Source of the DNA: Oxytricha trifallax
Lineage: Eukaryota; Ciliophora; Spirotrichea; Sporadotrichida; Oxytrichidae
Assembly (NCBI GenBank): GCA_000711775.1
Contig: ARYC01017931.1
Span: 34,616-98,615 of the forward strand
Direction: 5' to 3'
DNA: 64,000 nt
The first letter of the stretch is position 1. Every line of letters begins with the position of its first letter. Below are positions 1-10,777 of this stretch, in pieces. The notes beneath the pieces are model-generated. The model searched no databases. It was not told the DNA's origin and was given only the letters and a program-made list of their open reading frames with translations. Both the position numbers and the translations under genes were made by a program.

Positions 1-29
1 AAAATAAATAGAATTCTAAATAAGACTGA

Positions 30-338
30 GAAAAGCGACTAGCAGGAACAATCTATACATAACAGAGAATTTTCTTGGGGAGATTAAATGACAGCTTTTT
101 TTTCGAGTAAGTTAGTTGTAATTATTTAAATTACGAGTTTAAAGTAAAAAGAGAAAAGCAGCACATTGCTAAAAAAATTCAAATAGACTCAAACGACAGT
201 AATAAAAAAAGAGAAAATGTTTTGAGCTTTAGAATTAATACTAATATATACAAGCAACTCGTTCATGACATAATCTCTTATACTAAAGATGAAGAGATGA
301 AGAAAGAAAATAATAAATCATTTAAGTTTGATTTATGA
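30..338 (+). CDS. C-terminal coding fragment, unknown protein
   Basis: With TAA/TAG read as glutamine, one frame is open from just after a TGA at 27-29 to a TGA at 336-338, about 102 codons. The product is hydrophilic and rich in lysine, with stretches such as KVKREKQQHIAKK and DEEMKKENNKSFKFDL at its end. The other two frames break. No in-frame ATG lies near the left edge, so this is most simply the 3' part of a gene whose remainder lies elsewhere, as expected of a germline gene segment. I do not recognise the protein. AT-rich DNA with a single stop codon often gives frames this long by chance; the charged composition is the main support. Confidence 0.4.
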
Positions 339-616
339 GTTGACTTAAATAAATTAGTATTTATTTATGAAACATATACTATTTAAGCATTTCAATTGTT
401 TTATATATATATATATACATAGAATATTTTAAAAAGTCAGTCAATAATTGCTCAAAAATTTTTGTTGTTGTTGTATTCTTTATATATATGAAATCTAAAA
501 TCGAATTGAAGTTCATTTAATTTGAAAATAAAATGTCCAGCAACCTTATCTTTTTACTTTTCTTATGTTTTATTTTGGCAAATATTCCCTCCCTATATAA
601 TTATAATATATATTTT

Positions 617-649
617 TGGAAGATAGAGAATTATAAGAATTTGATTAAC

Positions 650-680
<31 letters not shown>

Positions 681-1507
681 AAATACATTTGAAATGGGAA
701 ATTTTGAAAATAAAATAAAGATGTTAATTAAAAATGATAATAACTGCCACTAATTAGGAGTTCTCTTAATACTAAATTGAAGACATTAAAATAAACAGTA
801 ATTTATTTTAATATTTAATTAATTAATCATTTAAAATATATTATATAATTAGTGGTCAAGTGGTCTAGTGGTCTGGCAGGGTCTTTAGTAGACCACTCGT
901 AAGTATTTATATTTTTATATATTAATCACCTCTACCCTTTAATAGCATGGAACTCGAAGATGCCAACGCCTTTTAGGCTAGATGTATACTCTGCCAATCT
1001 GAAATCTCGACATAGAATTAGGAGGAGGCGTTCCCTTTGACTGCGCCTATGGTGGCACGATTACTCAATGCAAGATTTCTAGCCGACCAAAAGGAGAAGA
1101 ATGGGACTAAATGACAGCATTAGACCGTGGTGATAGAGAGGGTCGAGTTGAGGTCTAGTGTCAATAAGCGGCAGTGAAAAGTTACATATTCGTAATTATT
1201 AATATATTAAAATTTATATACTTAAGAGTGGTCTACTTTAGACCCTGCCAGACCACTAGACCACTAATTATATAATACATTTAAAATGATTAATTAATTA
1301 AATATTAAAATAAATTACTGTTTATTTAAATGTCTTCAAATTAGAATTAAGAGCACTCCTAATTTGTGGCAGTTATTATCATTTATAATTAACATCTTTA
1401 TTTTATTTTCAAAATTTCCCATTTCAAATTTATTTCAATAATAATAATAATAATAATAATAGTAGCAATAGAAACTAAATATCTTATAATCAGTTTGATC
1501 TCTTCCA
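617..1507. mobile_element. Long inverted-repeat element with coding core
   Basis: The left arm (617-925) and right arm (1198-1507) are imperfect reverse complements over about 310 bp. Both carry the same landmarks in opposite order: TGGAAGA at the outer end, a run of AAT/ATT triplets, GAAATGGGAAATTTTGAAAA, TGGCAG-type segments, and a GTGGTCTAGTGGTCTGGCAGG block near the inner end. The loop between them (926-1197) is markedly less AT-rich and looks coding. This is the architecture of a fold-back or MITE-like transposon with very long terminal inverted repeats, or of a germline gene segment caught between two inverted copies of a repeat. No clear target-site duplication was seen. The standard-code ORF at 533-718 lies over the left arm and is probably meaningless. 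Confidence 0.75.
947..1114 (+). CDS. Small Cys-containing coding core inside inverted repeat
   Basis: An ATG at 947 opens a 55-codon frame ending in TGA at 1112-1114, with three in-frame TAG codons read as glutamine. The product starts MELEDANAF, has a C-x2-C pair (RCILCQSE) about 13-16 residues in, and is rich in Ala and Glu, very unlike chance translation of AT-rich DNA. Just before the stop, another frame continues as an equally protein-like stretch (DRGDREGRVEVQCQQAAV, to about 1190). The true reading may therefore shift frame near 1105, through a small indel or an excision junction. The function is unknown; the cysteine pairs could bind a metal. It lies exactly in the loop of the 617-1507 inverted repeat. 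Confidence 0.5.
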
Positions 1508-1554
1508 GTAGATTGAACTTCATTGTATTAAAATTAGTATTATGCTTATTTTAC

Positions 1555-1698
1555 CTTTTTGCTGCAACTTTCTGTGAAGTATTCGTCAAGAGCCACCGCA
1601 ACTCTTGCCAGATACAATCTATAAATAAAAATAATTTCAGATATGCTTTTTGTAACTTACATTATTTGTGAGTTGAACTGTACATCCTTATCAGACAT
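1555..1698 (-). CDS. 5' end of a spliced gene, unknown product
   Basis: Read on the minus strand, an ATG at 1698 begins exon 1 (1661-1698, MSDKDVQFNSQI). It is followed by a canonical GTAAGT and a 42-bp AT-rich intron ending in TTTATAG (1619-1660). Exon 2 (1555-1618, LYLARVAVALDEYFTESCSKK) keeps the frame, and the two exons total exactly 34 codons. A further GTAAAA donor-like sequence begins at 1554. The intron is of the short kind common in ciliates. The coding then runs into the end of the inverted-repeat element 47 bp downstream, so only the N-terminus is present here. The protein is not recognised. Confidence 0.55.
1619..1660 (-). other. 42-bp spliceosomal intron
   Basis: On the minus strand it has a GTAAGT donor at its 5' end, an AT-rich body and a TTTATAG acceptor. 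Removing it joins two coding exons in frame. Confidence 0.5.
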
Positions 1699-1795
1699 TT
1701 TTCTTATTTCTAATATTGTTAATCAAAACTATATGATTCTCTATTTTCCGAAAAATATATCATAAATATGATATTAGAGAAAGTAGGGCTAGTTT

Positions 1796-2590
1796 ATCAT
1801 TTTATACCAGTCACCTCTTTACTTTACCAACATTGATTTATTACTCTCATTTTGTCCATGAATAAACAACACTAACTTTCTCTCTTTGTGATAATCATAA
1901 AAATTAGTCAAGACTCTGAATAAATTTTCAGATATTTATTGAATTCTCAGATATATATTTTTCTTTTATCCTCTTTGGTGGGAAATACAAATGATTAGAG
2001 TAAGGGCCTTCAATCTAATGCCTTTTTTTAATGACTAAATATATATTTATTAGTCCACCCCTTTCTCGTTATAGCGTATGATTGAAAAACGAACTCGTCT
2101 GTGTAAAAAGGATTTTCTTGATAATCGACTGCTTTTAGGAACTTGATCATTATTTATAGTCTCTAATCTTCAATATTCTCATATTTTTCATTAATTAAAA
2201 TTGTAAAATTTCTTTACAGTCCAATAATTGATTTTTAATATTGATAAAGTCTTATCAAGCTGGAAGTGCTTAACTTGAATCTTGGATATTTTTTATTGAA
2301 TAGTACCAACTTCTGCCATATTGATTTATTCTGTAGTAGCTAAAGTTAGTCTTGTTCAATTAAGTATCCTAGTCATTCATGATTAAACTTGACTTAAAAA
2401 ATAAAATCGTTAGCTTGTAGTTTTAACTATTCTCAAACTGCCCGGTTAAGACTTTTTTTACATAATGATACATTAGGTTCAGATATTTAGCTATTTATTT
2501 TTAATAGCAAATGACTAAGTTGCCATTTGTTTGGGTGAAGATTATAATTTCTCAATCAAAGTTTTCTCGCTTAATCTTTCTTTTTTTTAT
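1796..2590 (-). pseudogene. Decayed coding region, unknown protein
   Basis: On the minus strand, coherent protein sequence runs through several frames that hand over to one another. About 2590-2490 reads like LSEKTLIEKLQSSPKQMA. About 2480-2290 contains MYHYVKKVLTGQFENS and SYYRINQYGRSWYYS. About 2280-2010 ends with KAVDYQENPFYTDEFVF and KGWTNKYIFSHQKKALD before a TGA at 2010-2012. A further frame from about 2009 to 1796 (EGPYSNHLYFPPKR, KEKYISENS) carries extra TGAs. At least three shifts and several stops show that this is broken, unless some shifts mark short excised segments. The content of Glu, Asp, Gly, Pro and Trp is above what chance AT-rich translation gives. I cannot name the family. 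Confidence 0.45.
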
Positions 2591-2599
2591 CAAATGTGA

Positions 2600-5450
2600 C
2601 TTACATATTTATTTATTGATGATGAGTTGAGTATTTTATATAATAATCATAATTTAAAATTTAATGGTTTTCACTAAATCTTTATCACAAATATTAACTG
2701 AATTATCGATATACTGCATCTACATAAATAATTTTTAATAGTATGAGATATGATTATTATTAATTAGTACTATATTTAGAATGAGAAAGGAGTGTTAGCA
2801 TTCGTTAAAGCAGTATCTGTAGCAGCATAATATCAAATATTAACACATTTTAAAATTATAGATCAAAACTTTGATCTATAATTTGTATCTCATTTCTTCC
2901 TGCTCGTTTTTAGCCTTCAATCTTTAAAAGTCACTTTTTAAGTAATCTTAATATTTTTCTTCCCTTTTTAGTAGATATTTTGCAATTTATTAGAAATTGT
3001 TTTTTTATCTGAGCATTATGCTATAAAAGTATCTCTTAGTTGCTTTCTTTTTATCTAATATATTGAAGAATCTTGCAATAGAATACATTTGCTATGAATA
3101 AAAGAATTAGATTAAAAAAATTAGTGAATACATAAAGAAAAACAAAAAGCGAAATGCTTCATATAAGTGTTCACATGGTAAAATCATAAGTCTCTAAATA
3201 CATTGATCAGAGTTTTAAACTCCAAAAACTATTCTTTTAAATGAACTGATGAAGTAATATATTTAAAGATTTTTAGATTCATGATTAGGCTAATAAATAT
3301 TCTATTACCATCCTCACACAATTGATTTTAATCTTTTAATTATAAATATATTTAAAAAAGATATTTGACATATATTAGTTCATTTATTTGATTTTTATTA
3401 TAAATTATATTTAATCTATTGACTTTGCTAAAGGAAATCATCCATTTAATCTATCGTCTCAATTTTTTTAGAATGATTCTTAAAACATTACTGGGTCTCT
3501 ATGTTTAATTTTAGTAAATGTAACTAATTAACTATTAAATATTAATGATTTAATAACTTTTAGAATATATTTTTCTAAACGATTTATAAGAAATATACAA
3601 ATAAAATAAAAAGATTCCAGAAAATTCCCACAAATTACGATTATTTATAACTAAAAACTTCTCTTATAAACATAAAAACTTTGAAACATAAGATCAATAA
3701 TAGTGAAATGAAAGAAATTTTTATAAAATATAAAAACTATAATTAGAATGCTGAAACATAATGATTTAGTACTAAATATAAATGCATAAGGATCATCCTT
3801 AGACTCTATAAGAAGTCCAATTAACTAAAATTTATATTTTTGCATATACCTATGAGTTTACTAAATTTTCTCTTGTAGAAAACTAATTTTTATAAATCAG
3901 CGATATGTTGGCAAAATCTTAATATTTTCAAGGAATTTAAAGATTTAAAAGCACTATATAATAAATGTACTTCTTCGCAATAAATATTAAACATTTTCAA
4001 TAACATAAAGTAAATTGGCAATGTAAATATTAAAACAATCAACCTTTTGTATTTCTAATAGAATAGAAAACAAGTCTAAAGAATGCAGTAATAAACTACT
4101 TAATAATTACTTTTTAAAAAATACTAGAAAGACTTTTTATAGAAAATCAATAATGTATATGCATTTAATATCTTGTATTAACAAAATATCTTAAAGATAT
4201 AATATTCCTATATTAAATTGACTTTGTAAAAGTGAAAGTTTTGATAGATATTTTAAAGGAGGCAAAAGTACTCTTTTTATATAAAAATTCACCTTCATTT
4301 TAATGAATCTCACCCTAAAAAACACATTGATAGCTAAGCCTCACAATTAATCTCTATAGTATTTTTTTATTTAAGAATTATTAAAAAGCTTAATTTGATA
4401 AACAAATTTTTTTAAATTCTAGCAAATAAAAAATAAGTTTCTAGGTTTAATATATTTATATTCAAATCTCTATTTTAAAATTTTACCAAAAGATTTTCAT
4501 TTTTAAAGTAAATTTAATTTCTTTTTTAATATGTTTGTCATTTTGTTAAAATAAAATATAATTTTTTAGTAGTATAATCCTTAACAGTTTTAATTATGAT
4601 TTTTTTAAACTAAGTTCTCAATTAATATTAAAATGTTTTCAAAATGGCAATATTAATTCTTTTTTCTTATTTGATTATCACAAAAAGAAGATTTAGTTAA
4701 TAATTATAATGTTCCTCCAAAAGATTTAATTAAATAAGAAAAAACATAAAGGGATTACTAGAAAATAGTAAATGAGATTAATTGAAAAAAATAAAAACTC
4801 ATAAATCAAAATAATTTCCGGAAATGGCAAAATATTATAAAATTTTACTTGTGTTCAGTTGGATATGGCATAACTGTATAACGACGATAGAATTATAGTT
4901 GTCTAACTTATTGAAAATTTTGGACTTTACATAATTAATAAAAAAGGTTCTCATAATATAAAAAGCAGTTAGTACGAACCGAGTAGAGAAGCACTCTTTT
5001 AAAATAATCTCGTAATTATTAGATATGCTTAAATATAAAATAAGAGAGTTTGAAGGAAATCTTTTGAATTCAAAGAAAAGTATTATAATTATTGATTTCT
5101 CATGTTAATATTTATCATTCAATAAAATAATTAATGAGTTGTTGGTAGAAACTACATTAATTTAAGTTTTAAAAGTTGAGAAAGATTATATGAATATATT
5201 CAGAATTATTTTTCTGTTTTTTTTTAGTTATTCTAAAATCTTTTATTATTTTAAAATGTAAATATTTATTAAAGTAAATTTTAAGAAAAAAAAATTAATG
5301 GGGTTAATAATTTATATAATATTTTGAGGCGAGATATTTAAATCTATTCCTAAATTTTTATTTAATTAGTATTCGTAGATGTTTCTTGATATATAAAGTT
5401 TGAATACAAGAACTTATCATACAATTTTTTATTTTAATAATTTAGAATAA
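2600..5450. other. AT-rich germline DNA, no supported gene
   Basis: Low-complexity AT-rich sequence. Two long ciliate-code frames (about 3790-4315 and 4824-5327, plus strand) are no longer than chance allows here. A perfect 28-bp palindrome centred on AACTTT lies at 2855-2882. If the TBE remnant at 5.5 kb was once complete, its other genes should have lain here, but I could not recognise them. Confidence 0.5.
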
Positions 5451-5514
5451 TCGAAAATATATCAATTAGGAGAGATGTTAAAATAGGCACCCATAGATCA
5501 ATAAATAAAAAAAT

Positions 5515-6675
5515 CAGGCTAGAAGAGTATTTATGCAAATACTGTAATATAAAAATTACCTCTATCAATCAACTTACAAGAGACCTGAGAGATATATAAA
5601 AAATACTAAGTGGCTTTTCTACATCTCAAGAATTGAAGAGGATTGCTATTAATTTTGTGAGTTTGTGAGGAAACCTATTCTCATACAAGAGGTTTTAGAG
5701 TACATTCAAAGAAAAAACATAATCAAAGATTTGTAATTATTAAAGAATCCTATAATCAGTAAAGAAATCAATACTAGTCATTAATTTTTCAGGTAAAAAA
5801 ATAATTCAAGTTAAAGAAAGCATTAAAGAATCTAATAGCTACAGAAATCATAAAAATCATGGTAGATATTGAGGCAATAAAGATTCCTAACTTTGAATAT
5901 TATTAACGAAGATTCTTGTCTCGAAAGCAGTCGCATTATTGAGGATAAAATAGAGAAGAGACTTATCTCATGTGAATAATAATTTTCATTTAAATTTTCT
6001 TCTTTGTTAATGAATAGATCAAAATGGAATTAGCAAATGTATTTAATGTTCTTTATTAATCAAAATTTGAAGATTGTAAGCATATTTATTTTGTTGAGTC
6101 CATTTTATTTGGAAATGACAATGTTGAAATAATGTTACTTCTCCTTGAAAAACTTACAAAGAATTAATATCTGATAAGAGATGCCAAAGCTTACTAACCA
6201 TATTCTACAGTAGATAGTTGCGGAATTTAATGAACTTCACAAGTAGGTTACATTCATAGAGATTTAAAGCTAAAACAATATAATGATAGACTTTCCACTT
6301 TTATGAATATATATTAATGAATTCAATAGGCATCAAAGAGTACAAATTTTGTGCAAAGAAACATACAAAGCACTCCTGGATATTATTTGGACAAAAAAAA
6401 GATAAAAGAAACGGATATATTGGTTGAGATAAGTGCATTAACATTAATAATTATAGAGTGTGACATGCCAAGCAACCAATAATTTAGCTGCAAGAGTAAA
6501 AGAATCAAACAATATATCTGTAAAGATAAAATAAATGGAAGCCTTATAGAATTTAATTACTCAATAATAATCAAATCAAGCAATGAATATAAATCTACGA
6601 TTTGTATAATCGAAGAGTAATTTAGAAAGATAAAATTCAAAGAACTGCCACATAGCTTAATTATTATGTTTGTGT
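5515..6675 (+). pseudogene. Old remnant of TBE 57-kDa zinc-finger/kinase gene
   Basis: Plus-strand fragments match the kinase/zinc-finger protein of the TBE element at 10.8-12.2 kb in order and spacing. They include a zinc-finger piece (EEYLCKYCNIKITSINQLT), the stretch around KIMVDIEAIKIP, a piece equivalent to the kinase catalytic loop and its flank (EFNELHK, NNIMIDF, INEFNRHQRVQ), and a C-terminal piece (ECDMPSNQQFSCKSKR, RKIKFKELPHS). Many frameshifts and TGA stops separate them, so this copy is long dead and much older than the one at 10.6 kb. No TBE terminal repeat, transposase or 22-kDa gene was recognised around it. Its orientation is opposite to the intact copy. Confidence 0.8.
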
Positions 6676-6679
6676 ATGA

Positions 6680-8100
6680 TAATTTAAAAAATTTGCTTGT
6701 CATTCTCGCATAAATAATAAATATTAAAAATATATACCCTTACTTATATCATAATAAACTCCAAATAAATTATGCATTATATACAGCATTTTATCAACAA
6801 AAAACTAAGTTTATCTACTCGAGAGGCGTTGATAATGCACATTTTATTTTTTTCTAACTTTTATTTTTTTAGAAAAATCTTCCTAAATTTTAACTTGAAT
6901 GTGAATTTTTATATAAACTCTAATATTAATCAAATTTTTTTTTAAATTCTTTTTTCATTGTTATGAAATAAATTAAACTTCAATACTCTCTTTTATATAT
7001 AATTATTTACACATGAAATTAATGAATATAATGGAAAATATCACATATGCTTATATTTTTTATAAATATAATTCAAGAGTTTTAGTAAAGATAAGGAGTA
7101 GGTAAAAATTCATTTTTATTACTTGGATTTTATTATATATTATAATGATTTCTTACCTTGAAATTTATTTATTTAGCAAATATTTATTTTAGTATTTTCT
7201 GAAACTGATTTTAAAAGTGTTATTGGTTTAATGTCTGTTAAATACTTGAATACTAACTCAATCTTTAACATTAATTTATGTTTACATAATGAATTATTAA
7301 TTTATTTTTATATTGTTGATAGCTATATATAATTTGATTTTCTTAATATATATTATTAATTATTTATCTTTTTCATTTATTAGACTAACAGATGATTATG
7401 TCAAGTTAATTAATAAACATCAATAATGTTTTTTTACGTATATCTCTATTTGATATGATAGACATCAAATCTTTTAATATATTGTGAAAATAATTTACCT
7501 TTTTATAAGTTTATATTTTAAAATTCAAGAAAAATTTATATGTTATATATTTTATAAGTAAATTGATTATTTTATCTATAAAAATCAATGTAAATGTCCC
7601 AATTTATATTTTACTTAATTCGAATATTGAGATACAGTTATTTTTTTATTTATTATTAAAAATCTAATATAATTTAAAACATTAAAGTATAAAATAAATA
7701 ATTTGCATTCTTTACTATATATTAGAAGTATCACCAATATCTATTTAAGGAAAATAATCATTCCATATGAATTTATAAATGTATATTTGAAACATTAATT
7801 AAAATTTATGTATATTAATTTATTAAAATGTGTTTAAGGTTTATTATAAGGATTAAATTTTTTTATATTTGTAATAAATTGATATTGTTTATTGTAAATA
7901 ATTTTAACGTTTAAAGTAAAATATTTACATACAATTACATACAAATTAGAACTCTTTAGAATGAATCATTAAAATCTTACTTTTAAGTTTAGTTTAATTA
8001 TTTATGATTATGTATTAAATTATCTCTCACAATCCAAATTTATTTAATCTTCAACTATAAATTTAGTTTTAAACCATATATAGTTTATATTTTAAAATAA
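6680..8100. other. AT-rich DNA, nothing recognised
   Basis: Extremely AT-rich, with no coherent coding, repeats or structured elements that I could support. Confidence 0.5.
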
Positions 8101-8233
8101 TTTTGCTATAAGCTTGAGGGAAGCAACAATAATTTTTGCTACCTAAAAATATATTAGAAAAATTTAAACATTTTATTAATTTTTTAAGAAATATAGCTTT
8201 AACTACTAGTGATCTTTTGATGTTTTTCTTTTG

Positions 8234-8338
8234 TCATTTAACTTTGAATTTCTTTTGAAACACTTCATTCTCTAAAAATAGGTTATACTCTTGGTCAATT
8301 ATTAAAGCATTGATATCATTAGTATTACCCTCATGCAT
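8234..8338 (-). CDS. Short acidic coding segment
   Basis: On the minus strand an ATG at 8338 starts a 34-codon frame (MHEGNTNDINALIIDQEYN, then FLENEVFQKKFKVK) closed by TGA at 8234-8236. The same frame is open a little upstream (EIQRRDVNYN) and continues after the TGA with basic sequence (KKNIKRSLVVKAIF). About a third of the codons begin with G, far above the background, which argues for real or recently real coding. It could be one segment of a larger gene split by eliminated DNA. The product is unknown. Confidence 0.4.
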   Translation of the reverse strand: MHEGNTNDINALIIDQEYNLFLENEVFQKKFKVK

Positions 8339-8708
8339 ATTATAATTCACATCTCTCCTTTAAATTTCTAATTTTTTAAATAAAAAACTATCAATAAAAA
8401 GATTAATTTTTTATATTGATATAACAAATTGCAAGCTTTTTTATAATTAGCAATTAAATAATTAAACAAAAGTTTATTTATATGTATTTATAAATAATAG
8501 TTTATCATTTATATATTATAAAATAATTAAAAGAAGTCAATTGGCAAATAAAGGCGGAAAATATATAGACAGAAAAGCAGTCAACCAAAATGAACTAAGG
8601 CGATTACCAGTTTGCATTGAAAATTAAGTAAAAAAAAAGAAATGAAATTCTCTACAAAATTGGAAAAATACTTTGAAAATTTAAAACCGAATTCAAAAAA
8701 TTCAACAC

Positions 8709-8980
8709 TTATAAAACCCCATAGATCAATTAAGACATGAGAATTGGAGTTAAGAACAATTAAATTAAGAATTTATTATTATTGCCGTATAATTATAATG
8801 TTTGGGCTAATTATTAAAACTATTGGCTCGATTAATTGTCCTTATAAAATAATCCAATCAGGGTGTGTATATTTGATTTTAGCCTAATTATTTATATTAT
8901 TAGCCAATTATAATTAATTTTTAATTTAATAGTTCTTAACTCCTATCTTCGCTTCTTAATTGATCTATGGGGTTTTATAA
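8709..8980. mobile_element. 272-bp MITE, family B, copy 1
   Basis: It begins TTATAAAACCCCATAGATCA and ends with the reverse complement TGATCTATGGGGTTTTATAA. The inverted similarity extends about 50 bp inward (GGAGTTAAGAAC against GTTCTTAACTCC). The size, terminal inverted repeats and lack of coding capacity fit a non-autonomous transposon. A second, diverged copy lies at about 15195-15482. The ends contain AAAACCCC, the ciliate telomere-type unit also found at TBE termini, which suggests possible mobilisation by a related transposase. Confidence 0.75.
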
Positions 8981-10612
8981 CAAAATGTTTTTTATATTCA
9001 ACAATCTTTAAAAACATAACAATTTCTCGGTCAAGATTGACAATAGCCGACATTAGATTTTTATTAACCATTGAAAGAAGCCTAAGGATGGGTAAGAAGA
9101 AATGGGAAATTTGCTAAAAAGCTAAGATCAAAGAGGAAAATTATTAAACAACAGTAAGATTAATTAAATGCAAAGACGATTGAATTTAACATTTTCCAGA
9201 AGAAAATAAGAGGACTAAACTTAAAGCTGAAGAAATATGAAATTAATGAGCAAAATAATAATGTAAAAACCTAGATTATATAAGATTAGTGGGACATAGA
9301 CTACAAAAACTAATAGGAATCAATATCAAGAATTAGAAAAACAGAGCTAGCATGTATAGAAGACTACTAATATTAAAAACGGTAAGTACTGTATAATAAA
9401 AGTAAAAACCTAATGATTATTAATAGCATTGATAATTCTGAATATGAAAGAATTCCCATAACTCATAAATAAAACTTACATACTCCTTTACAGGAATAGC
9501 AAAATTAAATAGCTATAGAATTAATTAATATTCATGATAAGATCACTGAAATAGAATTCCAGAAACAAAAAATCATAGTAATAAAAAATTTTAACTTTCC
9601 CATAAGGAAAGTTTAAAAAGATTTCATCTTTAAGAGCTTGGAAATTCATTGAAAAGAAATTAGTTAGACCAAATTATATAAAAAACTGCAACAGTTTGCT
9701 GAAAAAAGTTTAAACTGACAAGTTACAAATTAATTTAAGTTAAACTTAAAATAAAATATGAATTTATTGATAAAAAAAGTACGATAAGAATAACGAACAT
9801 TAGAAAACCAAGCTGGAAAACATTCATGGAGTAGAAAAGATAATTTAAAAGTCTAGAACCAGAAGAGTAAACACCAAAAAAAAATAGTAGAGTATAAAGT
9901 ATAACGGCCAGATATTTCAAGAAAATAAAGAAATCAGGATAAATAGAAAAGTTATAATTAACTGACAAGTTATAGAAAAGCAAGATTTGTGAACATAAAT
10001 TGATAAAGAAAGAAGCAATAGAGTGAAATTTCAATAATACCATTTGTTCAGATGGATTGAAGGGAAAATTTTAACTAAAGTTTGATAAGATAGTCAAGAT
10101 ATTAAGCTTGAAAATAACATTTTGGCTCACCAAAGGAAAGATAACGGAGTATTTAAAAGAAGGAAGACTTATATAATAAATTAAATAATCAAGATGACCT
10201 GTACCCAGGAGTTAACAACCATAAACCAATAGTTGTAATTCCCACATAGATAAAATAATTAAGAAAGTTATAAAAGTGAGCTTTAATAAACAGAAAATTA
10301 TCAAAATGGTTTCAATAAAAGTAAGAGCAAGCACAAAAAATTGATAAGATTACTTTTGCACACAAGATCCTTCTCGGATGAAGTTAAAATAAAGAGAAGC
10401 TTATCTATTGATAAATAATTGAAAAGCATAAGACTAAATTTTCAAAGAAAACTATAATAAATTTTCAGAGGAGGAATGATTATTACAAAAGACGTATCAA
10501 TTGTCAAACTTAAAGAGTTATTATACAAATATATCAAGATAACATTTGAAGAATAGGAGATTGTCATCTAACATGGACTATCAAGTAGAAGTAAATTATC
10601 TCCTATGTTGTT

Positions 10613-10615
10613 AAT
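10613..10615. repeat. TBE target-site duplication, left (AAT)
   Basis: AAT directly precedes the element's first base. The same AAT follows the last base at 14765-14767. TBE elements are known to duplicate a three-base A-N-T target. Confidence 0.85.
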
Positions 10616-10743
10616 CAAAGCCCCAAAACCCCTTCAGTTGTTTGATTGAGTTTTGATTGATAAAAGAATAATATTAGTGCATACTTTATTAGAGTTTTAA
10701 TAGGGTTTATGAAGGGGTTTAATGTTTAAATATTAGTAATTTA
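10616..10743 (+). repeat. TBE left terminal inverted repeat
   Basis: It starts CAAAGCCCCAAAACCCC, one base away from perfect CA4C4A4C4. It then matches the reverse complement of the right end with scattered changes through TTTGATTGAG, TTAGTGCATACTTTATTAG and AATGTTTAAATATTAGTAAT. Confidence 0.9.
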
Positions 10744-10777
10744 AGTGAGTATAACAAGCGAGTTTCTTAAATATTTC

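Noticed and set aside
3790..4315. About 170-codon plus-strand frame under the ciliate code
   Set aside because: Same chance argument. I also tried to read it as the missing transposase of the 5.5-kb TBE remnant and found no DDE motifs.
4824..5327. 167-codon plus-strand frame with ATG under the ciliate code
   Set aside because: With TGA as the only stop in DNA this AT-rich, open frames of this length are expected many times in 64 kb; composition is near background and no motif is seen.
9735..10043. 102-residue hydrophobic minus-strand ORF
   Set aside because: It is the antisense shadow of Lys/Gln-rich plus-strand coding in the LINE-like element; A-rich sense DNA always gives hydrophobic antisense frames.
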